Assembly (NCBI GenBank): GCA_030065125.1 | Contig: JASJDM010000001.1 | Location: 208,365-272,364, forward strand | Length of the DNA: 64,000 bases | From: Lysobacterales bacterium | GTDB taxonomy: Bacteria; Pseudomonadota; Gammaproteobacteria; Xanthomonadales; SZUA-38 | Direction of reading: 5' to 3' | Part shown: piece after piece, positions 16,666 through 24,814 of the stretch | How the letters are laid out: every line of letters begins with the position of its first letter | How positions within the stretch are numbered: the first letter of the stretch is position 1 | Translations under genes and position numbers: made by a program | Notes under the pieces: generated by a model | The model's input: the letters and a program-made list of their open reading frames with translations, nothing else | Told to the model about the DNA's origin: nothing | The model's database searches: none

Positions 16666-18921
16666 GTGAAACCGATTCATTTCCTTCTTCCGGTCTTTCT
16701 GGCGGGCCTCGCAACGGGTTACCTGTTGTTCAAAGCCGACCCGGAGCCTGCTCAGCTGGCGGCGACAAAACCAGCGGCACAGCCTGCCACCCAGGCAGCG
16801 GATTCCCCGGCACAAATTCCTCCGCCTCGGCCGGCAGAAAACGTGACCACAATGCCCTCACAGCCGGAATCCGGTGGGTCAGCCCGCCCGGATACCGGGC
16901 CGGAACCGGCGTCTCAGCCGGGGCCGGACAGCATCATGGAAACCATGCAGCTGAGCGGAGACTTCGCCCAGACCGAGGCCCTGTATGTCATGGCCGGGCG
17001 GGCCGATCGGGAAACCCTGGAGCGCTACATCGACGAGGCCATCGGCATCGACATCCCGGCCGAGCGCGAGGCTGCCCTGCAGATTCTCTACCTGCGCTAC
17101 AGCGAGCTGGATCCGGACGCCAGCCTGACCCACCTGCTGGCCCTGGACATCAGCCGGAAAGTGAACATCCTGTACGTGATGTTCAACGGCTGGGCCAAGT
17201 ACGACCTGGACGGCGCCATCGAGCGGGCCGCCAGGATCGAGTCCTCCAACGACCAGGGCATTGTTCAGCAGGCCATCATGCAGGCCTACGAAACCGAGCC
17301 CGGAGAAGTGATGCTGCAGATCGCCGAGCGCCTCAACGACTCCATGGCCCGCAGCGCCGTGGCGGTGCGCGGCATCGCCACCACGGCGCGCAGTGATCCG
17401 GCTGCGGCCATGCGCCACGCCATGTCACTGACCAGCGCCCGCAATCAGGCAGAGGCCGTGGTGATGATCGGTCGAATCTGGGGTGAAACGGATCCCCAGG
17501 GCGCCCTGGCGTACAGCAGCCAGCTGAACAATCCAAGGCTGGCCCGGGAATTCCGCATGGCGGCGCTCGGAACCATGTTGCAGAAGGATCCAGAGTCGGG
17601 TTTTGATCTGCTGGACGGCAGCTTTTCCCAGGAGCAACAGATGATCCTGGGAATGTCGGTCAGCGTCATGGCCCAGGCAGACCCGGAACAGGCGCTGCGC
17701 CGTGCCCTGGCCGTGGAGAACCCGCAGTTGCGCCAGTCCGCCCTCAGCACCACCGTCAGCACCTGGGCCAATACGGACCCCATGGCCGCAGCGGCCGCTC
17801 TGGAATCCATGCAGGACCTGACGCCCGACCAGCGCCGTAACATGGCATACGGCGTCCTTCATCATATGGCCCAGGCAGATCCGCAAGAGGCCCTTGCCTG
17901 GGCCGCGCGCATGGATAACGGGCAGGACGGACTATGGTCGTCGGCGGTGAATACCATCGCCTCCCAGAATCCGGAAGAGGCCCTGGCGGTAGTGCTGGCC
18001 ATGGACCACTCGCGCCGTCGGACCGACGCTCTGAGCAACGTTCTGGGCAACATTGCGTTATCCGATCCCCTGCTGGCCACTGAGTACCTCGATGAAATCC
18101 CGGCCGGTGAACTGAGGGAACAGGCGTTCACCAACATCGCATCCAACTGGGGCAACAACGACCCGGTGGCTGCGATGGAATGGTTGCTGCAGCAGGACAA
18201 TGTCAGCCAGAGCTGGGCATACCAGAACCTGGCCCAGCAGATCGCCCACATGGACCTGCAATTGGCAAATGATTACATCGAGCAGATTCCGGAGGCAGGT
18301 CGGGGCGCATACGTCGGCATGATCGCCATGGTTTACGCACAACGTGATCCGGCAGCCGGCGCCCGCTGGGTCATGCGGTTCGAGGACTCCCCGAACTTTG
18401 GCACTTTAGTGGGCCAGATTGCTGCCGGCCTGGCGAAAAGCGACCCGCGCCGGGCAGCGCGACTGATGGATGAGGTGCCGGAAGGCGAGCAATACGTCAT
18501 GGCTCAGCAAACCCTGATCAGCCAGTGGGCCGATTTTGACCCGGCCGCGGCAGCCCGCTGGTGGGGCCAGCTCCCGGCACAAAAACAGCTCGATCATTCG
18601 GTAAGACAGCTGGTATATCCCTGGGCCCGGTTCGACCGGGAGGCGGCCCAAAAATGGGTTCTGGGACTGAAGATGAGTGAGCAGCGTGACCAGGGCATCG
18701 CCGCCCTGGTAGACAACAACCTGGAACTGCGTGAGGCGGACAAGCTGATTCGCAAGATCCAGTCGCTGGACCTGCGCATGCAGGCTTACCAGAACCTGGC
18801 GTTCAACCTGTCACGCTACGATCGTGACGATGCCGAAGACATGATTGGCCGGGCACGACTACCGGACGAATACAAGCAGCAACTGCGTCAGGTACTGGGT
18901 CAGGCGTATCCACGGCACTGA
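16666..18921 (+). CDS. Membrane-anchored helical-repeat protein with about 15 DP-box repeats
   Basis: 751 residues from a GTG start. Residues 1-24 are a signal anchor (MKPIHFLLPVFLAGLATGYLLF), followed by a Pro/Ala/Gln-rich linker to about 85. From about 110 to the end a unit of about 33-37 residues recurs, each with a D-P-x-A-A-like turn after a small-residue helix: SDPAAAM, TDPQGAL, ADPEQAL, TDPMAAA, ADPQEAL, NDPVAAM, RDPAAGA, SDPRRAA, FDPAAAA and degenerate FDREAAQ and YDRDDAE. A Trp often precedes the box (SNWGNNDP, SQWADFDP). This looks like an alpha-solenoid related to HEAT/TPR arrays, facing the periplasm. I know no functional assignment. It stands alone and is convergent with the VOC gene. 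Confidence 0.82.
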   Translation: MKPIHFLLPVFLAGLATGYLLFKADPEPAQLAATKPAAQPATQAADSPAQIPPPRPAENVTTMPSQPESGGSARPDTGPEPASQPGPDSIMETMQLSGDFAQTEALYVMAGRADRETLERYIDEAIGIDIPAEREAALQILYLRYSELDPDASLTHLLALDISRKVNILYVMFNGWAKYDLDGAIERAARIESSNDQGIVQQAIMQAYETEPGEVMLQIAERLNDSMARSAVAVRGIATTARSDPAAAMRHAMSLTSARNQAEAVVMIGRIWGETDPQGALAYSSQLNNPRLAREFRMAALGTMLQKDPESGFDLLDGSFSQEQQMILGMSVSVMAQADPEQALRRALAVENPQLRQSALSTTVSTWANTDPMAAAAALESMQDLTPDQRRNMAYGVLHHMAQADPQEALAWAARMDNGQDGLWSSAVNTIASQNPEEALAVVLAMDHSRRRTDALSNVLGNIALSDPLLATEYLDEIPAGELREQAFTNIASNWGNNDPVAAMEWLLQQDNVSQSWAYQNLAQQIAHMDLQLANDYIEQIPEAGRGAYVGMIAMVYAQRDPAAGARWVMRFEDSPNFGTLVGQIAAGLAKSDPRRAARLMDEVPEGEQYVMAQQTLISQWADFDPAAAARWWGQLPAQKQLDHSVRQLVYPWARFDREAAQKWVLGLKMSEQRDQGIAALVDNNLELREADKLIRKIQSLDLRMQAYQNLAFNLSRYDRDDAEDMIGRARLPDEYKQQLRQVLGQAYPRH

Positions 18922-18930
18922 GCCGGACAA

Positions 18931-19281
18931 TCAGGGAATCTTCAACTCGGACCCGACCATCTCCACCAGCCCAACGGTGTTTCCGGCCGGGTCGGCCAGC
19001 AGCCCCAGGATAACCACACCGGGGACTTCGAATCGATGCGCAATCACGGTGCCGCCAAGGGCTGCCGCCTGTTCCAGGGTCGCACTGACATCAGGCACCC
19101 CCATGTAGATCACCTTGTCCGTGGGGTCCTGGCGGATGGTGGCGTCCAGGCTGGCGGCGATCACCGGAGCGCTGAAACGGCCGTCATCGCCGATATCCCA
19201 GTCGAACAGTTGCTGGTAAAACGGCTTGAGCTGGGCCGTATCGGGCCCGGCGATATCAAAGAAAACGATGGGTGCCGGCAT
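18931..19281 (-). CDS. VOC superfamily protein (glyoxalase-like)
   Basis: 116 residues with the paired beta-alpha-beta-beta-beta modules of the vicinal-oxygen-chelate fold: FFDIAGPDTAQLKPFYQQLFDWDI and the closing LLADPAGNTVGLVEM. An ideal ribosome binding site AAGGAGGT lies 8 bases upstream. Members include glyoxalases, dioxygenases and antibiotic-binding proteins; the substrate is not evident. It shares a short 10-bp convergent spacer with the helical-repeat gene. Confidence 0.85.
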   Translation of the reverse strand: MPAPIVFFDIAGPDTAQLKPFYQQLFDWDIGDDGRFSAPVIAASLDATIRQDPTDKVIYMGVPDVSATLEQAAALGGTVIAHRFEVPGVVILGLLADPAGNTVGLVEMVGSELKIP

Positions 19282-19321
19282 GGGCTGTACCTCCTTTCAG
19301 GCGACAGCCCATGGTAACGGC

Positions 19322-20662
19322 TCAGAGCGTCAGCTGAACTCCTGATTTCACGAATGCATGAAAGCCTGCCTCGTCCCGGGAGGCCTCGTCGATGCGTGTC
19401 ACGGCCTCGGCCAGGTCCTTGGAGCCGGTGGCCACCGAAATTCGCAGGAAATGCTGACCTTCGCTGTCCTTGGCGCAGAACGACCGGCGATCCATGGTGG
19501 CCACATGGTACTTGTGCAGCAGGAACAGCTGAAACAGAGTAGCGGGGCTGGAGTCACTGCGAACTTCCGCGGGCAGTCGCTCGAAGGCCTCGATGGCACC
19601 CAGCCTGCCCAGCGCCCCTTCCACATTGGGGAAGGCGTAGAACGCGCCCTTGGGCAGCTGGCAATGCACGCCGTCAATCTCGTTCAGCCCGGCGACCACC
19701 TGGTCCCGGCGCCGCTGGAAGGCGTCCACCATCATCTGGATGGCGGCATCACTTTCGCTGGACTCCAGGGCCTCGATGGTACCAATCTGGTTGTAAGGCG
19801 GGATGCTGGCGAAGTAGTTGATGTTGAGGTTCCGGGCCACCTTGGCTTCCGCCACGCTGGGATAAACCGCCCAGCCCACCCGGCCGCCGGTCCAGGCATA
19901 GGTCTTGGAAACCGCCGAGGCAATGATGGTGCGATCAGCCATACCTGGGAGCGACGCGATGGACACATGGTCCTCACCGTCGAAGGTAATGGCCTCGTAG
20001 GCTTCGTCGGAATACACCCGCACGTTGGGCCGGGTCTTTTCCAGGATGAGTTCGGCCAGCGCCTGCAGTTGCTCCCGGGTAGCCACGCCGCCGGTGGGGT
20101 TGCTGGGGAAATTCAGGTAAATGAGCCGGGTGCGGTCGGTGATCAGCGGTTCCAGGTCATCCACCGTGAGCGAGAATCCATGGTCCTCACGCAGGTGGAT
20201 GGGCACCCGCCGCGCGCCCACATAGGGAATGTAGGATTCGTACAGCGGATAGCCCGGTGTGGGGTAGATGATTTCGTCGCCCTGCTCGCAATAGGTCTGC
20301 TGGGCAAAGCCGATAGAGGGCCGGGCGCCGGGAAACACCGCCACGCGCTCGGGGTCAATCTCTTCAAGGCCGCGATCAGCCGCGATCTTGCGAGCCAGGG
20401 CGGCGCGCAGTTCCGGCATGCCCTGGGGGTCACAATAGGTGGTCTGGCCGTCCTCGATGGCCTTGATCACGGCCCGGGCGATGTGATCTGGCAATGGAAA
20501 ATCCGGTTGGCCCAGGTTGCAGCGGATCACCCGTGCGTTGTCGGACTGCTCCACCTCGACAATTCTTGATCCGAACCCGAACGCGGCTTCAGTGCCCATG
20601 AGCTTGACGCGCTCGGCAAAGATAGCGGTATGGGGTGGTGGCATCGGTCGAACGGCACTCAT
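19322..20662 (-). CDS. Pyridoxal-phosphate-dependent class I/II aminotransferase
   Basis: 446 residues. Fold-type I features: NPTGG (188-192), YSDEAYE (Asp219 for the pyridine nitrogen), and the Schiff-base lysine in SAVSKTYAWTGGRVGW (K253). The opening CNLGQPDFPLPDHIARAV is that of the aspartate/alanine aminotransferase subgroup. GGAGAGGA lies upstream of the ATG. The amino donor cannot be fixed from sequence. It follows the 2-hydroxyacid dehydrogenase gene in the same direction, with a 59-nt hairpin between them, so co-expression is uncertain. Confidence 0.9.
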   Translation of the reverse strand: MSAVRPMPPPHTAIFAERVKLMGTEAAFGFGSRIVEVEQSDNARVIRCNLGQPDFPLPDHIARAVIKAIEDGQTTYCDPQGMPELRAALARKIAADRGLEEIDPERVAVFPGARPSIGFAQQTYCEQGDEIIYPTPGYPLYESYIPYVGARRVPIHLREDHGFSLTVDDLEPLITDRTRLIYLNFPSNPTGGVATREQLQALAELILEKTRPNVRVYSDEAYEAITFDGEDHVSIASLPGMADRTIIASAVSKTYAWTGGRVGWAVYPSVAEAKVARNLNINYFASIPPYNQIGTIEALESSESDAAIQMMVDAFQRRRDQVVAGLNEIDGVHCQLPKGAFYAFPNVEGALGRLGAIEAFERLPAEVRSDSSPATLFQLFLLHKYHVATMDRRSFCAKDSEGQHFLRISVATGSKDLAEAVTRIDEASRDEAGFHAFVKSGVQLTL

Positions 20663-20749
20663 GTCATTTCCTCTCCTCGGCTGCCGCGCCCAGTGTAGGG
20701 TAATCGCGCCCGACTGGCTGTCAGGGAATGCCGAGAGCCGTTGAATTCT

Positions 20750-20808
20750 GGGGTCAGAGTAAAGGGACAGAGTAAATGCGATTTACTCTGTCCCTTTACT
20801 CTGACCCC
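20750..20808. repeat. 59-nt perfect hairpin (REP/RAYT-type palindrome)
   Basis: Two 28-nt arms (20750-20777 and 20781-20808) are perfectly complementary around a GCG loop. Each outer end reads GGGGTCAGAGTAAA. Elements ending in GGGGTCAGAGTA are widespread in Proteobacteria and are thought to be mobilised by REP-associated tyrosine transposases; no such transposase gene is in the window. It lies between the 2-hydroxyacid dehydrogenase stop and the aminotransferase start, where it may also stop or stabilise transcripts. Confidence 0.85.
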
Positions 20809-20832
20809 CGAAGTCTTGACCCCAGAAGTCGT

Positions 20833-21798
20833 CTACAGCACCTCGGGATTGACCGGGTTGGGCGGACGTTCACCGTTGATCACGGCCGCCGCGTTTTCGG
20901 CTGCCATCACGCACATGCGGGTTCGGGTTTTCACAGAGGCACTGGCGATGTGGGGCGCCATCACCAGGTTGTCCAGGGCCAGCAGTTCCGGTGACACGGT
21001 TGGTTCATTTTCGTACACGTCCAGGCCGGCGCCGGCGATGCGCTTCTCCGCCAGGGCCTGAGCCAGGGCCAGTTCATCCACCACCGGTCCCCGGGAGGTA
21101 TTGATCAGGATGGCGGTAGGCTTCATGAGGGCCAGCTCGGGCGCACCGACGCAGTGGCGGGTTTCGTCATTCAGCGGGACGTGGATGGACACAAAGTCGG
21201 ACTCGCGAAACAGGGTTTCCTTGTCGACAAATTTCAGACCGAGCTGCTCGTCGTAGTCCGCGCGGACGGCGTCGTGATAGATCACCCGCATATCGAAGCC
21301 GGTGGCCCGCCGGGCCATACAGCGACCGATCCGCCCCAGGCCGTAAATACCCAGGGTGTGGTGGTTGATATCCTGGCCGCTGAACATGTCGATTTCCCAC
21401 TGCTGCCAGCGACCGTCCCGCAGGAACCGTTCGGCCTCGGTGACCCGCCGCGCCGCGGCCATCAGCAGGGTGAAGGCAAAATCGGCAGTGGTGTCGGTCA
21501 ATACGCCCGGAGTGTTGGACACTACAATCCCCCGCTCGGTGGCCGCGGCCACATCGATGTTGTCGAAGCCCACCGCCACGTTGGCAATGACCTTCAACTC
21601 CGGCGCGGCGTCCATCACCTCGGCATCCATGGGGTCGGTGAGCTGACACACCACGGCCTGCTTGTCGGCCACGGCGCGCAGCATAGTGTCCCGGTCCAGG
21701 CCGGAAGACGAATCGTGATACTCCAGCTCGCCACAGCCCTGCAGCAGTTCAATGGCTTCGGGATAGACGTGGCGGGTTACCAGGATTTTTTTTGTCAT
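20833..21798 (-). CDS. D-isomer-specific 2-hydroxyacid dehydrogenase (glyoxylate/hydroxypyruvate reductase-like)
   Basis: 321 residues. The NAD(P) loop is GLGRIG (153-158) and the catalytic triad is in place: Arg236 in NTSRGPVVDE, Glu265 in DVYENEP, His283 in MAPHIASAS. NVAVGFDNIDVAAATERGI is the typical substrate-domain segment of the GyaR/GhrB group. Expected to reduce a 2-oxoacid such as glyoxylate or hydroxypyruvate in the cytoplasm. AGGGGAAA sits upstream of the ATG. Beyond the start is a 700-bp repeat-filled region. Confidence 0.92.
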   Translation of the reverse strand: MTKKILVTRHVYPEAIELLQGCGELEYHDSSSGLDRDTMLRAVADKQAVVCQLTDPMDAEVMDAAPELKVIANVAVGFDNIDVAAATERGIVVSNTPGVLTDTTADFAFTLLMAAARRVTEAERFLRDGRWQQWEIDMFSGQDINHHTLGIYGLGRIGRCMARRATGFDMRVIYHDAVRADYDEQLGLKFVDKETLFRESDFVSIHVPLNDETRHCVGAPELALMKPTAILINTSRGPVVDELALAQALAEKRIAGAGLDVYENEPTVSPELLALDNLVMAPHIASASVKTRTRMCVMAAENAAAVINGERPPNPVNPEVL

Positions 21799-21904
21799 GT
21801 GCTTTCCCCTGCAGTGGGCCCCTAGTGTACTTGTCGAGAAGATTAGCGGTATTGCGGATTTTGGCTACAGACAACATGCGCCCAAGGGGCGCACTCCGAA
21901 AAAC

Positions 21905-22107
21905 GTCATCCTGAACTCGATTCAGGATCCATCTGAAATCCCGAAGCCGCATTCGTTCATACCTGCACTCCACCATAGCAAAGCCATCGTCAGTGACCCT
22001 CTCCGCCGCCGCCATGTTCGATCGAAGCCTCCGGTCAAACCGCTGTCTTGATCAAAGGCTATTCAGACCCAAATCTCAGATGGATCCTGAATCTAGTTCA
22101 GGATGAC
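21905..22107. repeat. Palindrome-flanked repeat element, copy A (203 bp)
   Basis: The ends are near-identical inverted repeats of about 32 bp, each itself palindromic: left GTCATCCTGAACTCGATTCA then GGATCCATCTGA; right its reverse complement with one or two changes. The core is shared with copies B (22116-22335) and C (46482-46706, inverted). The structure fits a non-autonomous mobile element. Short frames inside it are not genes. Confidence 0.8.
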
Positions 22108-22115
22108 GGAATGTA

Positions 22116-22335
22116 GAACTCGATTCAGGATCCACCTGAAATCCCGAAGCCGCCTTAGTTCACACCTGCACTCCACCACAGCAAAGCCATCGTCAGTGAC
22201 CCCCTCCGCCGCCGCCGTGTTTCGAACGAAACCTCCGACCAAACCACTGCCTGGATCAAAGGCTTTGCAGACCCCACTCTCTGATGGATCCTGAATCGAT
22301 CCCGGATCGGGGTCCGGGACATGGTTCAGGATGAC
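22116..22335. repeat. Palindrome-flanked repeat element, copy B (220 bp)
   Basis: Direct neighbour and same orientation as copy A, with the same core (CCGAAGCCGC, CAAAGCCATCGTCAGTGACC, CTCCGCCGCCG). The left terminal palindrome has lost its outer half. The right one carries an extra ATCCCGGATCGGGGTCCGGG hairpin, also found in copy C. The remaining 176 bp to the YbdG start (22336-22511) show G-rich low-complexity runs and nothing I can assign. Confidence 0.78.
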
Positions 22336-22511
22336 GGCGGGGGGGGCTGACAGCTGAGGGAGGATAACGACCGGGGTGAGGCTGAACGCTTGGGGGGAGG
22401 ACAACGACTGGGTCGAGTTCACGCCTAGGGGTTGCGTAAACGTCTGGGGGAAGGATGACGTCTCCAGGCACCATCGCTAAAATTGTCGCCCCATTTAATC
22501 GACCCTGAACC

Positions 22512-23768
22512 ATGGAACAACTGTTCTCCGACATCTCCACCTGGCTGACGGACCTGCCGCCATACGCAGTGGCCATAGCCGGTCTCCTGGCCCTGCTGCT
22601 GGTGGGCCTGATTGCCGATCGCATCATCCGGCCTCGGCTGTTGGCTATGGTCAGGCGCTTAGCCAAGGGCACGCGCAGTCAGTGGGACGACATGCTGGTG
22701 GAGCACAAGGTCTTCGCCAGGGTGGCGGAAACAGTGCCGGCCGTGGTGATCTACTTCGGAGCTCCGCTGGTGCCGGAACTCGACGCCCGGGTCATGGACA
22801 TCATCCGCAACGTGGCGCTGGCCTACCTGGCGCTGATGGTGACCCTGGCTCTCGGGGCGCTGCTGAGCGCGGTCAACGCCATCTACAAGACCTACCCCAT
22901 TTCGCGGGAGCGCCCCCTCACTGGATTTATCCAGGTGGCCAAGATAGCGATTTACGTGCTGGGTGGCGTGGTGGTGATTTCCGCCCTGATCGACAAGTCG
23001 CCCCTGGTGCTGCTGACCGGCTTCGGCGCCATGACCGCCATCCTGCTGCTGGTGTTCAAGGACACCATCCTGTCCCTGGTGGCCAGCGTGCAGCTGACCA
23101 GCCTCGACATGGTGCGGGTGGGTGACTGGATCGAGATGCCCCAGTACAACGCTGACGGCGACGTCATCGACGTGGCCCTGCACACGGTCAAGGTGCAGAA
23201 CTGGGACAAGACCATCACCACCGTTCCGACCCATAAGCTGATCAGCGAGTCCTTCCGCAACTGGCGCGGCATGTCCGAGTCGGGCGGGCGCCGCATCAAG
23301 CGGTCTCTTTTCCTGGACGTCAGCTCGGTCCGCTTCCTGTCGGAGGACGAGGTCGAGCGGTTCAAGGAGTTTGCCCTGCTCAAGGGTTACATCGAGGACA
23401 AGCAGCGGGAACTGGCCGAATACAACGCCCGGATTCCCGACACCGCCAACGTCAACCTGCGGCGCCTGACCAACCTGGGCACCTTTCGGGCCTACCTGTT
23501 CAACTACCTGAAGCATCACCCGGAGATACATGACAGTATGACCCTGCTGGTGCGCCAGCTGCAGCCCGGCCCCACCGGCATCCCCATCGAGGTATACGCC
23601 TTTACCCGCACCACGGCCTGGGGAGAATACGAGCGGATCCAGGCCGATATTTTCGACCACATCCTGGCCCAGTGCAGTGAGTTCGGGCTGCGGGTCTTCC
23701 AACAGCCCAGCGGGGCAGACCTGGATGCCCTGGGATTGATCCAGCAGGGGCCGCAGCAACAACGGTAA
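22512..23768 (+). CDS. ybdG: YbdG-type mechanosensitive channel (MscS family)
   Basis: 418 residues, close to the 415 of E. coli YbdG (miniature-conductance MscM), with colinear similarity: the pore helix region LTGFGAMTAILLLVFKDTILSLVA, the beta-domain GDWIEMPQYNADGDVIDV, the VKVQNWDKTITTVPTHKLISESF segment and GGRRIKRSLFLDV. About five hydrophobic segments precede the cytoplasmic domain, which carries the YbdG-specific insertion around LKGYIEDKQRELAEYN. Role: release of solutes on osmotic downshift. It stands alone between a repeat region and a secreted-protein gene. Confidence 0.93.
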   Translation: MEQLFSDISTWLTDLPPYAVAIAGLLALLLVGLIADRIIRPRLLAMVRRLAKGTRSQWDDMLVEHKVFARVAETVPAVVIYFGAPLVPELDARVMDIIRNVALAYLALMVTLALGALLSAVNAIYKTYPISRERPLTGFIQVAKIAIYVLGGVVVISALIDKSPLVLLTGFGAMTAILLLVFKDTILSLVASVQLTSLDMVRVGDWIEMPQYNADGDVIDVALHTVKVQNWDKTITTVPTHKLISESFRNWRGMSESGGRRIKRSLFLDVSSVRFLSEDEVERFKEFALLKGYIEDKQRELAEYNARIPDTANVNLRRLTNLGTFRAYLFNYLKHHPEIHDSMTLLVRQLQPGPTGIPIEVYAFTRTTAWGEYERIQADIFDHILAQCSEFGLRVFQQPSGADLDALGLIQQGPQQQR

Positions 23769-23821
23769 ATATGTTGGCCTATACTCAGGGAGAAATTCGA
23801 GGAACCACAGAGGACTGGCTA

Positions 23822-24700
23822 ATGAACCGACGGACCACCATCCTGGCATCGCTGCTGCTGATGCTGTCCACCTCTGTCAACGGCCAGATCTACGCCTTTC
23901 ACTCCGACATCCAGGGCGTGTACTGGAATCCGTCCCTGGCCGGCTGGGGTTTTGCCTTTGACGTGCAGAAAGGCATCCTGTTCGGCGCGGTATACGGTTA
24001 CGACAACCAGGGTGAACCGGTGTTTTACACCCTGATATCCGAAAAAGCCGACGGCAACGCCGGGCTCACTTTCCAGGGCGACGCTTTCCTGACCCGGGAA
24101 AACGGCAGCGCCACCAGTGACGTCGGCCAGTTCACGCTGCAGTTCGGCCGCACCGGCGGGCAACCCGCCCTGGCCATCAACATGGAAACACCCTCCCTGA
24201 CCCTTGAGGATTTTCCGCTGATCCGGTTCGCCTATGCCGAAGTGGGCAGCCTTGGAATGCTGTCAGGGGCGGAGGTACGGACCTGGTACGGCCAGGCCGG
24301 CGACAGCCAGAATCAGAACGGCACCAGCTGGTCCATCGGCAACACCCGCACCCAGGTAGAGGGCCGCGAGACCCTGGATGTTCTCAACGACCAGGGCGAA
24401 ACAGGTTTCGCGGCGCTGGTGGAAACGCCAACCATCACCACCTACGTGATTTTCTTTCCCATTAACGACAGCCAGGCGCTGACCTATGACTTTGACCTGG
24501 CCAACGCCAGGGGCGGCCAGGGCCTGCGCGTGGTGATCGACAACCAGGGCACCCCGGTGGGCGATCTGGAAACCTTCGCCAGTGCCGTGGTCCAGGTCGA
24601 CGAAGCCAGCAACAAGGCTGGCGTCAATCCTGTTCCCGTCGCCCGGCGCAGCGAGATCCTGACCGCCTTCGAACGCTATCTGGAGCTGAACGGGAAATAG
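23822..24700 (+). CDS. Secreted protein with N-terminal WNP-type domain
   Basis: The start is placed at 23822, where MNRRTTILASLLLMLSTSVNG forms a signal peptide; the frame is open further upstream but adds a non-signal tail. Just after the cleavage site, residues about 28-75 contain GVYWNPSLAGWGFAFDVQKG and VYGYDNQGEPVFYTL. This is the pattern G-x-W/Y-W-N-P-x-x-x-G-x-G followed by a Y-D-x-x-G-x-P-x-W/F-Y strand that recurs in secreted proteins of Xanthomonadales. Two other proteins here (38875-39993 and 46873-48726) have degenerate versions. The rest is beta-rich and unassigned. It lies 53 bp after ybdG. Confidence 0.8.
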   Translation: MNRRTTILASLLLMLSTSVNGQIYAFHSDIQGVYWNPSLAGWGFAFDVQKGILFGAVYGYDNQGEPVFYTLISEKADGNAGLTFQGDAFLTRENGSATSDVGQFTLQFGRTGGQPALAINMETPSLTLEDFPLIRFAYAEVGSLGMLSGAEVRTWYGQAGDSQNQNGTSWSIGNTRTQVEGRETLDVLNDQGETGFAALVETPTITTYVIFFPINDSQALTYDFDLANARGGQGLRVVIDNQGTPVGDLETFASAVVQVDEASNKAGVNPVPVARRSEILTAFERYLELNGK

Positions 24701-24814
24701 CTTCACAGGTCCCATCTGGCACTTTTGTCACCCGCCAGCGTGCCGCCCGTGCATTAGAATGGCCGGGCCCTGCCCGCGCGGGGCCCATAGAAACCAGAAC
24801 AAAGGAGCCCCGTG

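Noticed and set aside
21749..22672. Several short frames in both directions across the repeat region
   Set aside because: They contain the same repeat-encoded peptide (RLRDFRWILN) as frames in copy C at 46.6 kb, a signature of translated repeat DNA.
24725..24760. TTGTCA and TAGAAT as a sigma-70 promoter for the Tat-exported epimerase
   Set aside because: The spacer is 24 bp, far too long for sigma-70.
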